Assembly: GCA_963795825.1 (NCBI GenBank)
Contig: CAWCIW010000005.1
Location: 1-64,000, forward strand
Origin: BOG-908 sp963795825
GTDB taxonomy: Bacteria; Pseudomonadota; Alphaproteobacteria; Acetobacterales; Acetobacteraceae
Length of the DNA: 64,000 nucleotides
Direction: 5' to 3'
The translations under genes were made by a program, and so were the position numbers. Below are positions 27,606 to 36,833 of the stretch, piece by piece; the first letter of the stretch is position 1; each line of letters begins with the position of its first letter. The notes beneath the pieces were generated by a model. That model saw only the letters and a program-made list of their open reading frames with translations, did no database searches and was not told where the DNA came from.

Positions 27606-27711
27606 GGCGGGCGCTGTCGCGGACGTTTCCGGATACGGCTCGACAGCGGACCGAAAGTTCTCAGGAAGGGACGCTGCCTGACTTCGCTCGGCCGTCAGCC
27701 GAGCTCGATGC

Positions 27712-27762
27712 GTGAAACCTGCTGGCAAACGCGCGCCAGACGGCCGCCAGGGCAGGTTTCAC
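27712..27762 (-). terminator. Hairpin at the lptD stop codon
   Basis: GTGAAACCTGC (27712-27722) is a perfect inverted match of GCAGGTTTCAC (27752-27762), extendable by GGC/GCC-like pairs. It overlaps the lptD stop. No T-run follows, so it could instead stabilise the mRNA or act as a partial terminator between lptD and surA. Confidence 0.45.
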
Positions 27763-30047
27763 CCGTTGACACCGAAGCCGCCTATGGATTTCAGGGTGAT
27801 ATTGAACACGATGGTGGTGTCACCGTTATCGCCGGCGATCGAGGTGAAGCGGCGGTTGGCGAACAGGTCGAAGATCAGGCACTCGTTTTCCCATTTGATG
27901 TCGCCGCCGGCGCCCACGAGCTGGCCGGTCTGCAGATCGCGCCTGGCACTCACGTTGAGCGTATATTGGCGGAAATGCGAACTGAACCCGGCGGTCACCT
28001 CCTGGCGCGGAATGAAGTAGTCGGCCGGAACGCCCTTGATCAGCAGGCGCGTGTTGAAGACCGAGACCGTGTTGCCGAGATTGAAATCGTTCAGATAGAG
28101 GAAATACGGGTTGTTGGCGCTGTAATTGTAGCCGAGATCGAAATGCGCGACCGGCACGCCGAAATGCGTGGTGGCGTCGGCAAAGGTGATGTCGCCGTTG
28201 TCGTGGTTCACCCGGGTGCGCGCGGTGAAATCGACCAGCCGGTTCGGAACGTAGTTGAGCCTGGCTACGATGTCCGACAGGTGGTTGCCGGTCTCGAAGC
28301 CGTTATAGGGCTGGAATTGCGGGTAGAGGTCGTGGTCGATATGCTCCTGGTAGGAGGCGCCGACCAGGCCTTCGAGCTTCTGCCCGCCGGCGAGGTTCCA
28401 TTCGGCGCGCAACGCCGCGTTCACCCGTATGCCGCCGTCGTATCGGTCGAAGCCGCCGAAGCGGTTGAGCTGGAACAGGGTGGCGTCGGTGAACTCGTAA
28501 TCCAGCGAGTCCTCGTTGGGGATGTTGTCGCGCGGGTTGTTGCCGCTCTGCGGGGCGGCGATCACCTGCAGGATCGGCTCGATCACCTCGTTGCCGCCGC
28601 CCGCTGTGCCGCGCACGAAAGGCCAGTTCAGCCGGATGGCGAGCTGGCCTTGGCCGTGCACGCCGTGCGCCACGTCGCCGTTCTGGAAATTCGGCTGCCC
28701 GTTGAGAACGTTCCCGTTGTACACTGCACCTTCGGCCTGCGCGGTGAACAGCCATTGCTCGCCGTGGCGGCCGGCGAACGGGCGGTCCCATTGCAGCCGG
28801 CCGGAGAGTTGCTGGTCGTTGCTGCCCTGGTCGCGCAGCAGGTTCCATTCCATCGTGTCGAATGTCAGCCGGCCGCCGAACGCGTCGGGTTCGCCCACGA
28901 AGCTGTACTGGAAGCGCGGCAGCACGTAAGGCAGCAGGTTCTGCTGTATGGTGGCGTTGAGGCCCTGGTAGCTGCGCACGTCGAGCTTGGCATAGGAGCC
29001 GACGCCGAAACCTTCGATGAACAGCTGGCTGCTCAGCAGGTTCGCACCGTAGCCGGGCACCTGGAAGTCGCGCAGATAGGCCGTGGAACTGGCGAGGTTC
29101 ACGTCGAAGCCGTAGCGCCAGGTGTCATTGTAGTCGAACAGGCCGTGGCCGAAGAAATAGCCGGCGGTGGTGCGCTCGTCCTCGGCGATGGCGCCGTCCA
29201 GTTTCAGCACGCCGTTGTTCAGCGCGCGGTTGTACAGCGCCTCGAGCTGCGGCCCCTGCTTGGTACCGACCGTGCCCGTGAGCGTCACGTCCGATTGCGA
29301 GTCGATCACCAGGAAATAGGGCTGGCGTATGAAGGTGCCGAGATAATGGTCCGAGGCGCCGATGCTCGGTGCGAGCAGGCCGCTCTGCCGTTTAACCGAG
29401 GGATCGGACATCGAGAAATACGGCAGGTACAGCACCGGCAGGCCGAGCGCGTCGAGATAGGCGTCCTTGTATTCGATGCGCTTGTGTTCGAGATCCTGGG
29501 TGATCTGGTTGGCGCGTATCTCCCACAAAGGCGCGCGGTTCGGGTGCTGCGCGCACACGTCGCAGGTGGAATACACGCCGCGGCTCATGATGTTGAGCTT
29601 GCCTTCGGTGCGCCGGGCGCCGTTGGCCGCCATCTTGGCGTTCTGGTCCATCAGCGCGCGCATCGCGGTCAGCACGCCGTTGCGCATGCCCTGGCTGAGC
29701 TCGGCGTAGTCCGCGAACAGCACCTGGCCGTCCGGCTCGACGATCACGACGTGGCCGTAGGCGGCGGCCACGTTGGTGTTGCGGTCGAAGGTGATGCGGT
29801 CGGCTTCGAGGACGTGGTCGTTCTGCCAGGCCTGCACGTGGCCGTCGGCGGTGACCAGGCCGTCGGTCTTGTCGTAGGTGACGCTGTCTGCCTGGAACGT
29901 GACGGGCACGTTGCCGGAGGCGGGCTCGGCGTTCATGTTCAGGGTGGGGAAGTGCTGGGCTGGGGGGCGGTAGAGCTGGGCGCTGGCTGGTGTGGCCAGG
30001 AGGGCGAGCAAGCAAGCAAGGCCTTCTTTTTTGCAAAAAAGAAGCAA
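27759..30047 (-). CDS. lptD: LPS-assembly outer-membrane protein LptD
   Basis: About 762 residues. The OstA/LptD N-terminal domain (VTFQADSVTYDKTDGLVTAD, VLEADRITFDRNT) precedes the large C-terminal beta-barrel, with family blocks LPVLYLPYFSMSDPSVKRQ and SGLLAPSIG and the terminal NITLKSIGGFG. It inserts lipopolysaccharide into the outer leaflet. The start is unusual: no ATG precedes the signal peptide; the frame comes straight out of the palindromic repeat. A TTG at 30047 gives MLLFCKKEGLACLLALLATP and cleavage before QLYRPP, a good signal peptide made partly of repeat DNA. A GTG at 30197 is the other option but gives a long odd extension. Confidence 0.85.
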   Translation of the reverse strand: MLLFCKKEGLACLLALLATPASAQLYRPPAQHFPTLNMNAEPASGNVPVTFQADSVTYDKTDGLVTADGHVQAWQNDHVLEADRITFDRNTNVAAAYGHVVIVEPDGQVLFADYAELSQGMRNGVLTAMRALMDQNAKMAANGARRTEGKLNIMSRGVYSTCDVCAQHPNRAPLWEIRANQITQDLEHKRIEYKDAYLDALGLPVLYLPYFSMSDPSVKRQSGLLAPSIGASDHYLGTFIRQPYFLVIDSQSDVTLTGTVGTKQGPQLEALYNRALNNGVLKLDGAIAEDERTTAGYFFGHGLFDYNDTWRYGFDVNLASSTAYLRDFQVPGYGANLLSSQLFIEGFGVGSYAKLDVRSYQGLNATIQQNLLPYVLPRFQYSFVGEPDAFGGRLTFDTMEWNLLRDQGSNDQQLSGRLQWDRPFAGRHGEQWLFTAQAEGAVYNGNVLNGQPNFQNGDVAHGVHGQGQLAIRLNWPFVRGTAGGGNEVIEPILQVIAAPQSGNNPRDNIPNEDSLDYEFTDATLFQLNRFGGFDRYDGGIRVNAALRAEWNLAGGQKLEGLVGASYQEHIDHDLYPQFQPYNGFETGNHLSDIVARLNYVPNRLVDFTARTRVNHDNGDITFADATTHFGVPVAHFDLGYNYSANNPYFLYLNDFNLGNTVSVFNTRLLIKGVPADYFIPRQEVTAGFSSHFRQYTLNVSARRDLQTGQLVGAGGDIKWENECLIFDLFANRRFTSIAGDNGDTTIVFNITLKSIGGFGVNG

Positions 30048-30200
30048 AAAACTTTTGCTCTGACGCCTGCACGACGGCGTGCGCCATAGGTGCAGGCTGC
30101 GGTGCTCGCGGAGAGAGCGCAGGCCTTGGTGCAGGCGGGGGAGCAAAAGTTTTTTGGTCCTTTTTTTCAAAAAAGGACTGCTTGCCTTGCCTGGCACGTC
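30008..30200. repeat. Intergenic palindromic repeat, unit 11 (complete, overlaps lptD start)
   Basis: Hairpins CTTCTTTTTTGCAAAAAAGAAG (30023-30044) and a GTCC/GGAC stem at 30157-30178, with inner CTGACGCCTGCACGACG. It begins exactly at the lptG stop and reaches into the region encoding the LptD signal peptide. Confidence 0.9.
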
Positions 30201-31313
30201 CTAACCGTCCTCGAGATGCAGTAGCAGCGACACCGCCAGCAGCAGCCCGGCCGCCGCCGGCGCCCAGGCGGCGAGAACCGCCGGCAGCGCGCCGCTCTGG
30301 CCGAATTCCTCGGCCACCTTGCTCACCGTGAACAACACGAACCCCGCTGCAACCCCGGACCCGACCATGCGGGCCACGCCCCCGCGCCGTGTCTGGCGCA
30401 TGGAGAAGCCGGCGGCAACCAGGGCCATCGTGCCACAAAGTAACGGCAAAGCGAGCAGCGACTGGAAATGCAGCCGGTGGCGCACCGAGCTGAACCCCGC
30501 GCTCTCCAGCAGGGCGATGAAGCCGGGCAGCGCCCAGACAGACAGCGTCTCGGGCGACTGGAAGCTCTCCTGCACCCGCCTGGCGGTAAGCTCGGTCGGC
30601 AGCTTCAGGTCTCCCACCATGACGGGCAGATGGTCCGGCGTGATGGTCCGCGCGCCGGACATCTGCCAGACGCGGCTGCGCAAGGTGGCGTGGGCGGCCT
30701 CGATGCGGCTGAGCAGGTGGTCGCCGGAATCGAGGCGGAACACGCTGATGTCGTCGGCGGCGATCATCTTGCCCTGCAGCGCCACGTCGCGCGCGTGGAT
30801 GATCGCCACGCCGTGCGGATCGAACATCGCGTCGGCCTGGCGCAGCCAGAGCTGGCCGCCGCTGACCGCCAGGGTGCCGCCGGTGTGGCGCAGGTAGACG
30901 TTATCCAGCGCGGTGGCGCGGGCGAACATCACCGAGGAGAGCGGCGAGAGGCCGGCGGATGCGGCCAGGCCGAGGCCCACCGCGGCGGCGACCGGCAGGC
31001 TGAGGAAGTGCCAAGCCGAGACGCCGGCGGCGCGCGCCACGATCAGCTCGCTGGAGCGTGTCAGGCGCCAGAACGCGATGATGCCGCCCACCAGCACGGC
31101 GAAGGGCAGGATCTGCAGCATGTAGTATGGCAATCGCAGCAGGGCGATGCCGGCGACCAGGCCGAAGCCCACATCGGCGTGCTGGCTGGCGCGGCGCAGC
31201 AGCTCGATGAAGTCGAACAGCATCACCAGCAAAGAGAGTGCGGCCAGCATCGCCACGGCGGCGTAGGTGAACTGACGCGCGATATAGGCGGAGAGGGTGA
31301 GCGCGAACTTCAT
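30201..31313 (-). CDS. lptG: LPS export permease LptG
   Basis: A 370-residue inner-membrane protein of the YjgP/YjgQ family. Three N-terminal helices (FTYAAVAMLAALSLLVMLFD, VAGIALLRLPYYMLQILPFA, SELIVARAAGVSAWHFLSLP) precede a periplasmic beta-jellyroll domain, then three C-terminal helices. With LptF and the ATPase LptB it extracts lipopolysaccharide from the membrane toward LptC/LptA/LptD. Its ATG overlaps the lptF stop (ATGA), confirming the operon. Confidence 0.93.
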   Translation of the reverse strand: MKFALTLSAYIARQFTYAAVAMLAALSLLVMLFDFIELLRRASQHADVGFGLVAGIALLRLPYYMLQILPFAVLVGGIIAFWRLTRSSELIVARAAGVSAWHFLSLPVAAAVGLGLAASAGLSPLSSVMFARATALDNVYLRHTGGTLAVSGGQLWLRQADAMFDPHGVAIIHARDVALQGKMIAADDISVFRLDSGDHLLSRIEAAHATLRSRVWQMSGARTITPDHLPVMVGDLKLPTELTARRVQESFQSPETLSVWALPGFIALLESAGFSSVRHRLHFQSLLALPLLCGTMALVAAGFSMRQTRRGGVARMVGSGVAAGFVLFTVSKVAEEFGQSGALPAVLAAWAPAAAGLLLAVSLLLHLEDG

Positions 31314-32482
31314 GCCGGGCGCGCCTGGACCGCGGCGGCGGCCGGGCCGCGCCGGGCTTCGCGCGTCAGAGCGGGGGCGAACAGCACCCAGGCGCAGACA
31401 GCGCCCGGCAGCAGCGCCTGCATCCAGATCAGCGGCACGAAACCCGGGTGGCGGGTGGCCAGGCTCTGCGCCGTCAGGCCGAGTGCGAGCAGGCCGACCA
31501 TCGCCAGCACCGCGGCGAGCGGCCGCCACAGGCTGCCGGCACGGCGGAAGCTGCCGGTCAGCACGCTGAGTAGCGCCACCAGGGCGAAGCTCAGCGTCGT
31601 CAGCGGCTGGGTCAGGCGGCGGTTGGCTTCGACGAGGAACTTGCCCGCATCGCCGCGCGCCACCGCGCCGGCGCTGGGATGGAACAGCTCGCGCAGGCTC
31701 ATCTCGCTGTCGTCGCGCGCGCGGGCGGCATCCTCGCCATGGCCGGAGCTGGCCAGGTCCACGGTGTCTTCGGTGAAGGTCAGCACGTCGAGCCGGCCGG
31801 ATTTCGCGTCGATCTCCTCGCGCGAGCCGTTCTCCAGCAGCACGCGCGGGGTGTCGCCCTCGGCGACCAGGCGGCCGCTCTCCGCCAGGATGGTGGCGCG
31901 GGTGTTCTTCTGGCGGTCGTCCTCCACCAGGATGCCGCGCAGGGTGCCGTCCGGGTCGCGCGAGCGGACATAGACGGTGAGCTGGTCCGAGATGGCGGTG
32001 AACACGCCCTCCTGGAGCAGGAAGGCGGCGACCTTGTTGCGCAGTTCGAACTGGAATTCCTTGAACGCGGTGTTGCTGGCCGGCACCACCCAGATGTTCA
32101 GCGCCATGTTCACCGTGAGTGCCAGCAGGCCAGCGAGCAGGGCGGGGCGGGCCAGCGCCCATTGCGACAGGCCGGCCGAGCGCATGACGGTGAGTTCGCG
32201 GTCGCCGGAGAGGCGCTGGTAGACGAACTGCACGACGACGAAGGTGGTGATCGGCAGGATCACGGCGACGAAGTTGGGTATCAGCAGGCCGGTGAGCTCG
32301 AGGAACACGCGCAGGCTGAGGCCGCGATTGACCACCAGCTCGACGAAGCGGAGCGACTGGGTGAGCCAGATCAGGGCGACCAGCGCGGTGGTTACGGCTA
32401 CGAGGGCGACCAGGAGCTGGCGCAGGACGTAGCGGTCCAGCTGGGTGATTGGGGAGGTTCGGGCCATGCCGGGCGGGAGCAT
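31310..32482 (-). CDS. lptF: LPS export permease LptF
   Basis: About 390 residues, the partner of LptG. Helices LLVALVAVTTALVALIWLTQ and LIPNFVAVILPITTFVVVQF flank the conserved SGDRELTVMRSAGLSQWALARPAL segment; the periplasmic domain includes VYVRSRDPDGTLRGILVED and the C-terminal helices follow RRLTQPLTTLSFALVALLSV. ATGs at 32482 and 32467 are both possible; neither has a clear Shine-Dalgarno. The gene begins the lptF-lptG-lptD-surA set. Confidence 0.92.
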   Translation of the reverse strand: MLPPGMARTSPITQLDRYVLRQLLVALVAVTTALVALIWLTQSLRFVELVVNRGLSLRVFLELTGLLIPNFVAVILPITTFVVVQFVYQRLSGDRELTVMRSAGLSQWALARPALLAGLLALTVNMALNIWVVPASNTAFKEFQFELRNKVAAFLLQEGVFTAISDQLTVYVRSRDPDGTLRGILVEDDRQKNTRATILAESGRLVAEGDTPRVLLENGSREEIDAKSGRLDVLTFTEDTVDLASSGHGEDAARARDDSEMSLRELFHPSAGAVARGDAGKFLVEANRRLTQPLTTLSFALVALLSVLTGSFRRAGSLWRPLAAVLAMVGLLALGLTAQSLATRHPGFVPLIWMQALLPGAVCAWVLFAPALTREARRGPAAAAVQARPA

Positions 32483-32529
32483 AGCGGGTGCGGGGTTGTC
32501 GGCAAAGGAAGGGGGAGTCGTCGGCGGGG

Positions 32530-32698
32530 AAGAAGGGATTTCTTTTTTGCGAAAAAGAAGGCGTGACGCTTGCACGAAAATCTGGCTGCTGCTGCAGACG
32601 ACGTGGCGTGCAGGACAGGGGTTGGCCGCGGGGCAGCAAACATAGCAAAAGCTTTTTGGTCCTTTTTCTCGAAAAAGGACTGCTTTCTTGCTTGCCTA
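32530..32698. repeat. Intergenic palindromic repeat, unit 12 (complete, left arm eroded)
   Basis: Left arm TTTCTTTTTTGCGAAAAAGAAG (imperfect) and inner GTGACGCTTGCACGA; right arm hairpin at 32659-32680 with GTCC/GGAC ends. It sits between a lipoprotein gene and lptF. Confidence 0.8.
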
Positions 32699-32735
32699 AG
32701 GTGAAGGAGTCCCCCGATCGCAGGCGGGCTGCCGA

Positions 32736-32987
32736 TCAGGGCCGGGGCGGCTGGTCGAGCAGGCAGGCCAGGCCGCCCTTCTCCGTCCACCTCACGCATT
32801 CCAGATGTTCGCGCACCGGCGTGTCCAAGAGTTCGGCCGGGCGGTCCGGCAGGGCGGCGGGGTCCGCGAAGCATTGCGCCGTGCCGAGCGTGCGGGTGCA
32901 GTAGGGTTGCGGCGGAATGGCGCTCACCACGGTCCGGCCGCGTTCCACGCAGCCGGCCAGGGCTAGGAGCAGGAGTATAGCGCGCAT
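32736..32987 (-). CDS. Small putative lipoprotein
   Basis: An 83-residue protein starting MRAILLLLALAGCVERGRTV. LALAGC is a lipobox, so the mature protein would be lipid-anchored at Cys13. Three further cysteines (PYCTRTLG, TAQCFADP, LECVRWTE) could form disulfides. The sequence of the C-terminal half (LDTPVREHLECVRWTEKGGL) is reminiscent of small lipoproteins common upstream of lptF or leucyl aminopeptidase genes in Acetobacteraceae. Function unknown. Confidence 0.7.
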   Translation of the reverse strand: MRAILLLLALAGCVERGRTVVSAIPPQPYCTRTLGTAQCFADPAALPDRPAELLDTPVREHLECVRWTEKGGLACLLDQPPRP

Positions 32988-33069
32988 CGCCGCAGGATAG
33001 CGGCCCGGTGTGAACGCGCGGTTACGGCCAGGCAGGTTGTCCGCGGATGAAGCGCCCGTCCAGCGAAAC

Positions 33070-33131
33070 CGCGACAGCACGGACCAAGAGTTTTTTGCTT
33101 CTTTTTTGCAAAAAAGAAGGCCTTCCTTCCT
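33070..33131. repeat. Intergenic palindromic repeat, unit 13 (right arm only)
   Basis: CGCGACAGCACGGACCAAGAG then hairpin CTTCTTTTTTGCAAAAAAGAAG (33098-33119), perfect stem. It lies in the divergent gap between the lipoprotein and the TetR gene. Confidence 0.82.
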
Positions 33132-33188
33132 GTCTTCCCAATGGCCGTCCTCCCCGTTCGCGAAAAGCACGAGAGCCTTTACCATTTT

Positions 33189-33203
33189 GTCGCAAATCGC
33201 GAC
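33189..33203. promoter_or_regulatory. Possible TetR operator
   Basis: GTCGC-AAATC-GCGAC is a perfect short palindrome 41 bp upstream of the TetR-family start, in a locally AT-rich stretch. Autoregulation would be usual for the family. Confidence 0.35.
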
Positions 33204-33244
33204 GCTACATTGCGTTACCTGCAGCGACTGAACATTGTTATCCG

Positions 33245-33883
33245 ATGGACCGTATGCTCGACCCGCCTTTGCTCAGATGCCGCAAGCCACGCGGCCAGGG
33301 TGCCTCGCGCCGTGGCGAGATACTTGCCGCCGCCAAGCATCTGTTCGCCGTGGAGGGCGTGGCGCATGTCACGATGCGGCGGATCGGCGCCGAGGTGGGG
33401 GTGTCGCCGACCGCGCTGTACATGCATTTCGCCGACAAGGACGCCATGCTGTTGGCGATCGCGCAGGACACGTTCGGCGAGCTGCTGAGCCGGGTCGAGC
33501 AGAGCAGGAAGGAGGGGGTGTCGCGCCGCGAGAGTTTCCGCGCCGGCCTGCGCGCCTATATCGAATTCGGCCTGGAGCGGCCTGACGAATACCGGCTGAT
33601 CTTCATGGGCCGGCTGGCCGATCGGGGCGGGGTACGGACGCCGGCGGCCGACATGGCGGACCGCTCGTTCGCCATCCTGCAGGACGGCGTGGTCGAGCTG
33701 ACACGCAGCGGCGTGTTCACCCCGCCCGCACCTGCCCCGCAGATCGCGGAGGCGATCTGGGCGATGCTGCATGGCGTGACGTCCCTGCTGCTCGATCAGG
33801 CCGACCATCTGCAGACGTTGCCGACGAAGCTGATAGACGCGGCGCTCGACCTGCTTGAGGCAGGGCTGGTCGCCAAGGCGTGA
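33245..33883 (+). CDS. TetR/AcrR family transcriptional regulator
   Basis: A 212-residue repressor-type protein. The N-terminal HTH is clear: RRGEILAAAKHLFAVEGVAH, then VTMRRIGAEVGVSPTALYMH and FADKDAMLLAIAQDTF. The C-terminal ligand domain (residues 80-205) contains EFGLERPDEYRLIFM and IWAMLHGVTSLLLD, similar to the TetR_C_33/WHG-type domain. The ATG at 33245 leaves a 20-residue arm before the HTH. The target is unknown; no transporter or enzyme is divergently adjacent, only the small lipoprotein. Confidence 0.9.
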   Translation: MDRMLDPPLLRCRKPRGQGASRRGEILAAAKHLFAVEGVAHVTMRRIGAEVGVSPTALYMHFADKDAMLLAIAQDTFGELLSRVEQSRKEGVSRRESFRAGLRAYIEFGLERPDEYRLIFMGRLADRGGVRTPAADMADRSFAILQDGVVELTRSGVFTPPAPAPQIAEAIWAMLHGVTSLLLDQADHLQTLPTKLIDAALDLLEAGLVAKA

Positions 33884-33967
33884 GCGCACCGCAGCGCAAG
33901 ATAAACCTTGTTAAGTGAACGACGGTAACGTATATCGGGGGTGTTGAACCAGCCCTGGAGGCATCCC

Positions 33968-34426
33968 GTGTTCCAGACCACCAGTTTTTCACCCAATTGC
34001 AATTACAGCGTCGCGCCAACCACCGGGCGCGACCGCGTTTCCCGTCTCGCCGTGCCGTCCAACCTGCTGGTGCGCCGGCTGCTGCCGCTTTTCACGGCGG
34101 GCATCCTGGCTGTGTCGGCGTCCTCCGTCCTGCACAATGCGGCGGGGACGCGGGCCGCGTTGCTGCGCGCGCCGGGTGCTACCGCGGCGGATAGCGTCGG
34201 GGTGCGCCAGCAGGGTCTGGCGGTGGCGTATTCGGAGCGCCGGCTGGCGCAGTTCGGGCTGACCGCCGCGCAGCTGGCGGCCGCGTTGCCGGCCGATACG
34301 GCGCAGAGCCGGCCGGGGCAGGTGGTGCTGCGGGCCGATGCGGCGGGCGGGCTGCAATCGGTGGCGGATAAGAAGTTGGGCGGGTTGCGGGTGGGGGATG
34401 TGGCTATGGTGGTTCGCTTGCCTTGA
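33968..34426 (+). CDS. Hypothetical protein with one membrane segment
   Basis: A 152-residue protein. GTG at 33968 is chosen because GGAGG lies seven bases before it. After about 45 polar residues a hydrophobic segment (RRLLPLFTAGILAVSASSVL) is followed by an Ala-rich soluble part with YSERRLAQFGLTAAQLAAALPADT and a terminal GLRVGDVAMVVRLP. It could be anchored in the inner membrane with the C-terminal part in the periplasm. No family recognised. Confidence 0.5.
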   Translation: MFQTTSFSPNCNYSVAPTTGRDRVSRLAVPSNLLVRRLLPLFTAGILAVSASSVLHNAAGTRAALLRAPGATAADSVGVRQQGLAVAYSERRLAQFGLTAAQLAAALPADTAQSRPGQVVLRADAAGGLQSVADKKLGGLRVGDVAMVVRLP

Positions 34427-34433
34427 GGCGGTC

Positions 34434-34619
34434 AGGGAAGGAAGCAGTCCTTTTTTGAAAAAAAGGACCAAAAAACTTTTGCTCCCCCGCTGGCGCGAGC
34501 GCTTCGGTTTTATTCGCCAGCGCTGAGGCCGCAGACGAAGCGCAGGCCTGGGTGCAGGCGGGGAAGCAAAAGTTTTTTGGTCCTTTTTTTCAAAAAAGGA
34601 CTGCTTCCTTCCTTGCTTA
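34434..34619. repeat. Intergenic palindromic repeat, unit 14 (complete)
   Basis: Hairpins GTCCTTTTTTGAAAAAAAGGAC (34447-34468) and its inverse at 34580-34601. Its right edge CCTTGCTTA supplies the TAA stop of the glycosyltransferase. It lies between convergent genes. Confidence 0.9.
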
Positions 34620-35666
34620 GAGCCGCCCGAGCCCGAGCACATCCAACCCCCGGCACAACTCCGCCTCGTCCTCCCCGAACACGTACCCCGTCTCCAGCCC
34701 CAGCGCCGCGCCGATGCTCGTCTGCAGGAACCCGGCGCCAAGCGCGCACACCCGCGCGCCCGCCGCGCAGAACACGCTGTCATGCAGGGCGTCGCCGCTG
34801 GCCCCCACGATCTGCGACGCGGCGCCGAACGCCTGCACGCGCTCGGCCAGCGCCGCGCCGGCGACCAGCACGCGGAAGCCGGCACCCTGGGCCACCGCCT
34901 CGGCGCGCGTGCGGCCGTCCGGGCCGGCGATGAACACCCGCTCGCGCGGTGACGGCGCCGGCACGCCCAGGCCGGCCTGCACGCGCTGCGTCCAGAACCG
35001 GGTGGCGGGGCCGAAGCCGGCGCTGAGCCGCTCGTGTTTGCGCAGGATGGTGGGCAGGACGAGCAGGTCCGTGCGTATCACCTCTTCCCAATGCGCGTAG
35101 CGGATCACCTGGTCCGCAGGCAGGCCGAGCTGGGCCACCAGCGCCTCGCTGCGCGCGGGCAGGGCGGCGGGGAGGAGGAAGCGCAGGGTCGCCAGGTCGT
35201 AGCCGGCCTGTTCGAGCAGCCAGAGGCGGGGCAGGTAATCCACCAGCATCTGGCCGTAGGCTTCCTCTGCGGGGCCGAACAGCGGCACCAGCGGGCCGGG
35301 CACGTGGCGCACCGGCAGGTCGGCGGTGCTGAGCCGTGCGGTGATGGTGGCCACGTGTGCCTGGGGCAGGTTGAGCTGGGCGCCGCAGAAGGCCACGCCG
35401 TCGCAGAGCGCGATGCCGGTGGGGGCGATGGCGGCGTTGGCTACGGCGTAGCAGCCGGTCTCGGGGGTTTCGATCTGGCCGTAGATGGCGCGCGCGGTGG
35501 CGGCATCCGCGCCGCCGAACAGGAAGGCGGGGGCGGGGGGCGCGCTGCGGCCGGCCGGTTCGACGAGGCGGAAGCTTACCAGCGGCTGGTCCATGCGGGC
35601 GGCGTGGGGGCCGATCTCGGCGATGCGGGTGGTGGGCGGCACCGGGGACGGCTGCGCGTCAGTCAT
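34617..35666 (-). CDS. GT61 family glycosyltransferase (copy A)
   Basis: A 349-residue protein of the DUF563/GT61 type. The family markers are GPAEEAYGQMLVDYLPRLWL, the stretch RYAHWEEVIRTDLLVLP, ERVFIAGPDG, and the C-terminal IVGASGDALHDSVFCAAGA where an acidic/His region normally binds donor or acceptor. No signal peptide; cytosolic or membrane-associated. It probably adds sugars to a surface polysaccharide. Its start overlaps the end of copy B by eight bases, so the two paralogues are cotranslated. Confidence 0.82.
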   Translation of the reverse strand: MTDAQPSPVPPTTRIAEIGPHAARMDQPLVSFRLVEPAGRSAPPAPAFLFGGADAATARAIYGQIETPETGCYAVANAAIAPTGIALCDGVAFCGAQLNLPQAHVATITARLSTADLPVRHVPGPLVPLFGPAEEAYGQMLVDYLPRLWLLEQAGYDLATLRFLLPAALPARSEALVAQLGLPADQVIRYAHWEEVIRTDLLVLPTILRKHERLSAGFGPATRFWTQRVQAGLGVPAPSPRERVFIAGPDGRTRAEAVAQGAGFRVLVAGAALAERVQAFGAASQIVGASGDALHDSVFCAAGARVCALGAGFLQTSIGAALGLETGYVFGEDEAELCRGLDVLGLGRL

Positions 35667-36823
35667 TCTCGCGGTCTCCTGATGCGAGCTCGGCGATGTC
35701 GAGCGCGCGCTCGAACTCCTCCGGGCGGATGGCGAAGGCGTGTTCCACGCCGCCTTGGGCGAGGTTCTCCGCGGCGCCGAGCACGTAGGCGACGCGCTGG
35801 CGCAGGGCGTAAGCGAGGCCGGATTGCACGAAACTAGGGTGGGCCAGGTTGCCGCGCAGCCCGACGGTGACGGCGCCGGGGCGGGCATAGACGGCGCTGT
35901 GCAGGGCCGAGCCGTATTCGCCGGCGATCACCCGGGCGCCGGCAAAGGCGGCGAGCTGGGCGGCCAGGTCCAGGGTCTGCGGGTTGAACACCGTGTAGCC
36001 GCGGGCGGCGGCGATGGCCTCGATCGCGTGGCGGTTCGTCAGGGTGCGCGAAGAGGGAGCCTGGGCGCGCGGAGACGAAGATGCGCTGGCCCAGGCTGCC
36101 CGGCCGGCTGGCGCCGGAGGGGACGTTCGGCGCGGCTGGGCCGAGCGGGGAGGCGCCTATCTCGGCGGCCGCGCGTTGCAGGCCGCGCGTCCAGAAGGCG
36201 GTGGCCGGGGCCAGGAGCGGCGACATGCGGTTATGCGTGCGCAGGCCGGTGGGCATCAGGAGCACGTCGGTGTGCAGGGTTTCGCGCCAGTAGCGGTACG
36301 GGACGAACTGGCTTTCGCGCAGGCCGGCGCGCGCCAGCAGCCTGGCGGCGAAGGGGCGCAAATCGGGCGGCATGGCGTAGCGCAGGGTGAGGATGTCGTG
36401 GCCGGCCTGGGCCAGCACCCAGAGGCGCGGCAGGAAATCGACCAGCCAGTGGCCGTAGGTCTCGTGGCCGGGGCCGTAGATCACCGCGAGCGGGCCGCGC
36501 ACGTGGCGCACCGGGAAGTCGCCGTTCAGCACCCGGCGGGCGACGGTGGCGACGTGATACGGGGGGTGGAGGAAGGCGGTGGAGCTGAAGGCGCGGCCGT
36601 CCTTGATGGCGATGCCGGTGGGGGCGAGCGTGGCGTCGGTGAGGGTGTAGCAGCCGACGGCGCCGACGTGGGTCTGGCCGAACAGCTCGGACTGGAGGGC
36701 GGCGCTGCCCGGGCCGAAGACGCAGAGCGGGGCGGGGGGCGCGCTGCGGTAGGCGGGGGCCAGCTCGGTGAAGGTGACGTGCGGGGGGGCGCCGGAGGCC
36801 AGGTGGGCGGCTATGTCGGTCAT
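35659..36823 (-). pseudogene. GT61 family glycosyltransferase (copy B), frameshifted
   Basis: A paralogue of copy A. In the first frame: MTDIAAHLASGAPPHVTFTE, YGPGHETYGHWLVDFLPRLW, RYWRETLHTDVLLMPTGLRT, QRIFVSARPG. Near 36045-36060 the frame changes and the C-terminal half follows as VFNPQTLDLAAQLAAFAGAR, VIAGEYGSALHSAVYARPG, the conserved GT61 C-terminal block. Corrected length is about 388 residues. It precedes copy A in the operon. Only an indel separates two intact halves, so an assembly error is plausible. Confidence 0.82.
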
Positions 36824-36833
36824 GGGCGGGAGA

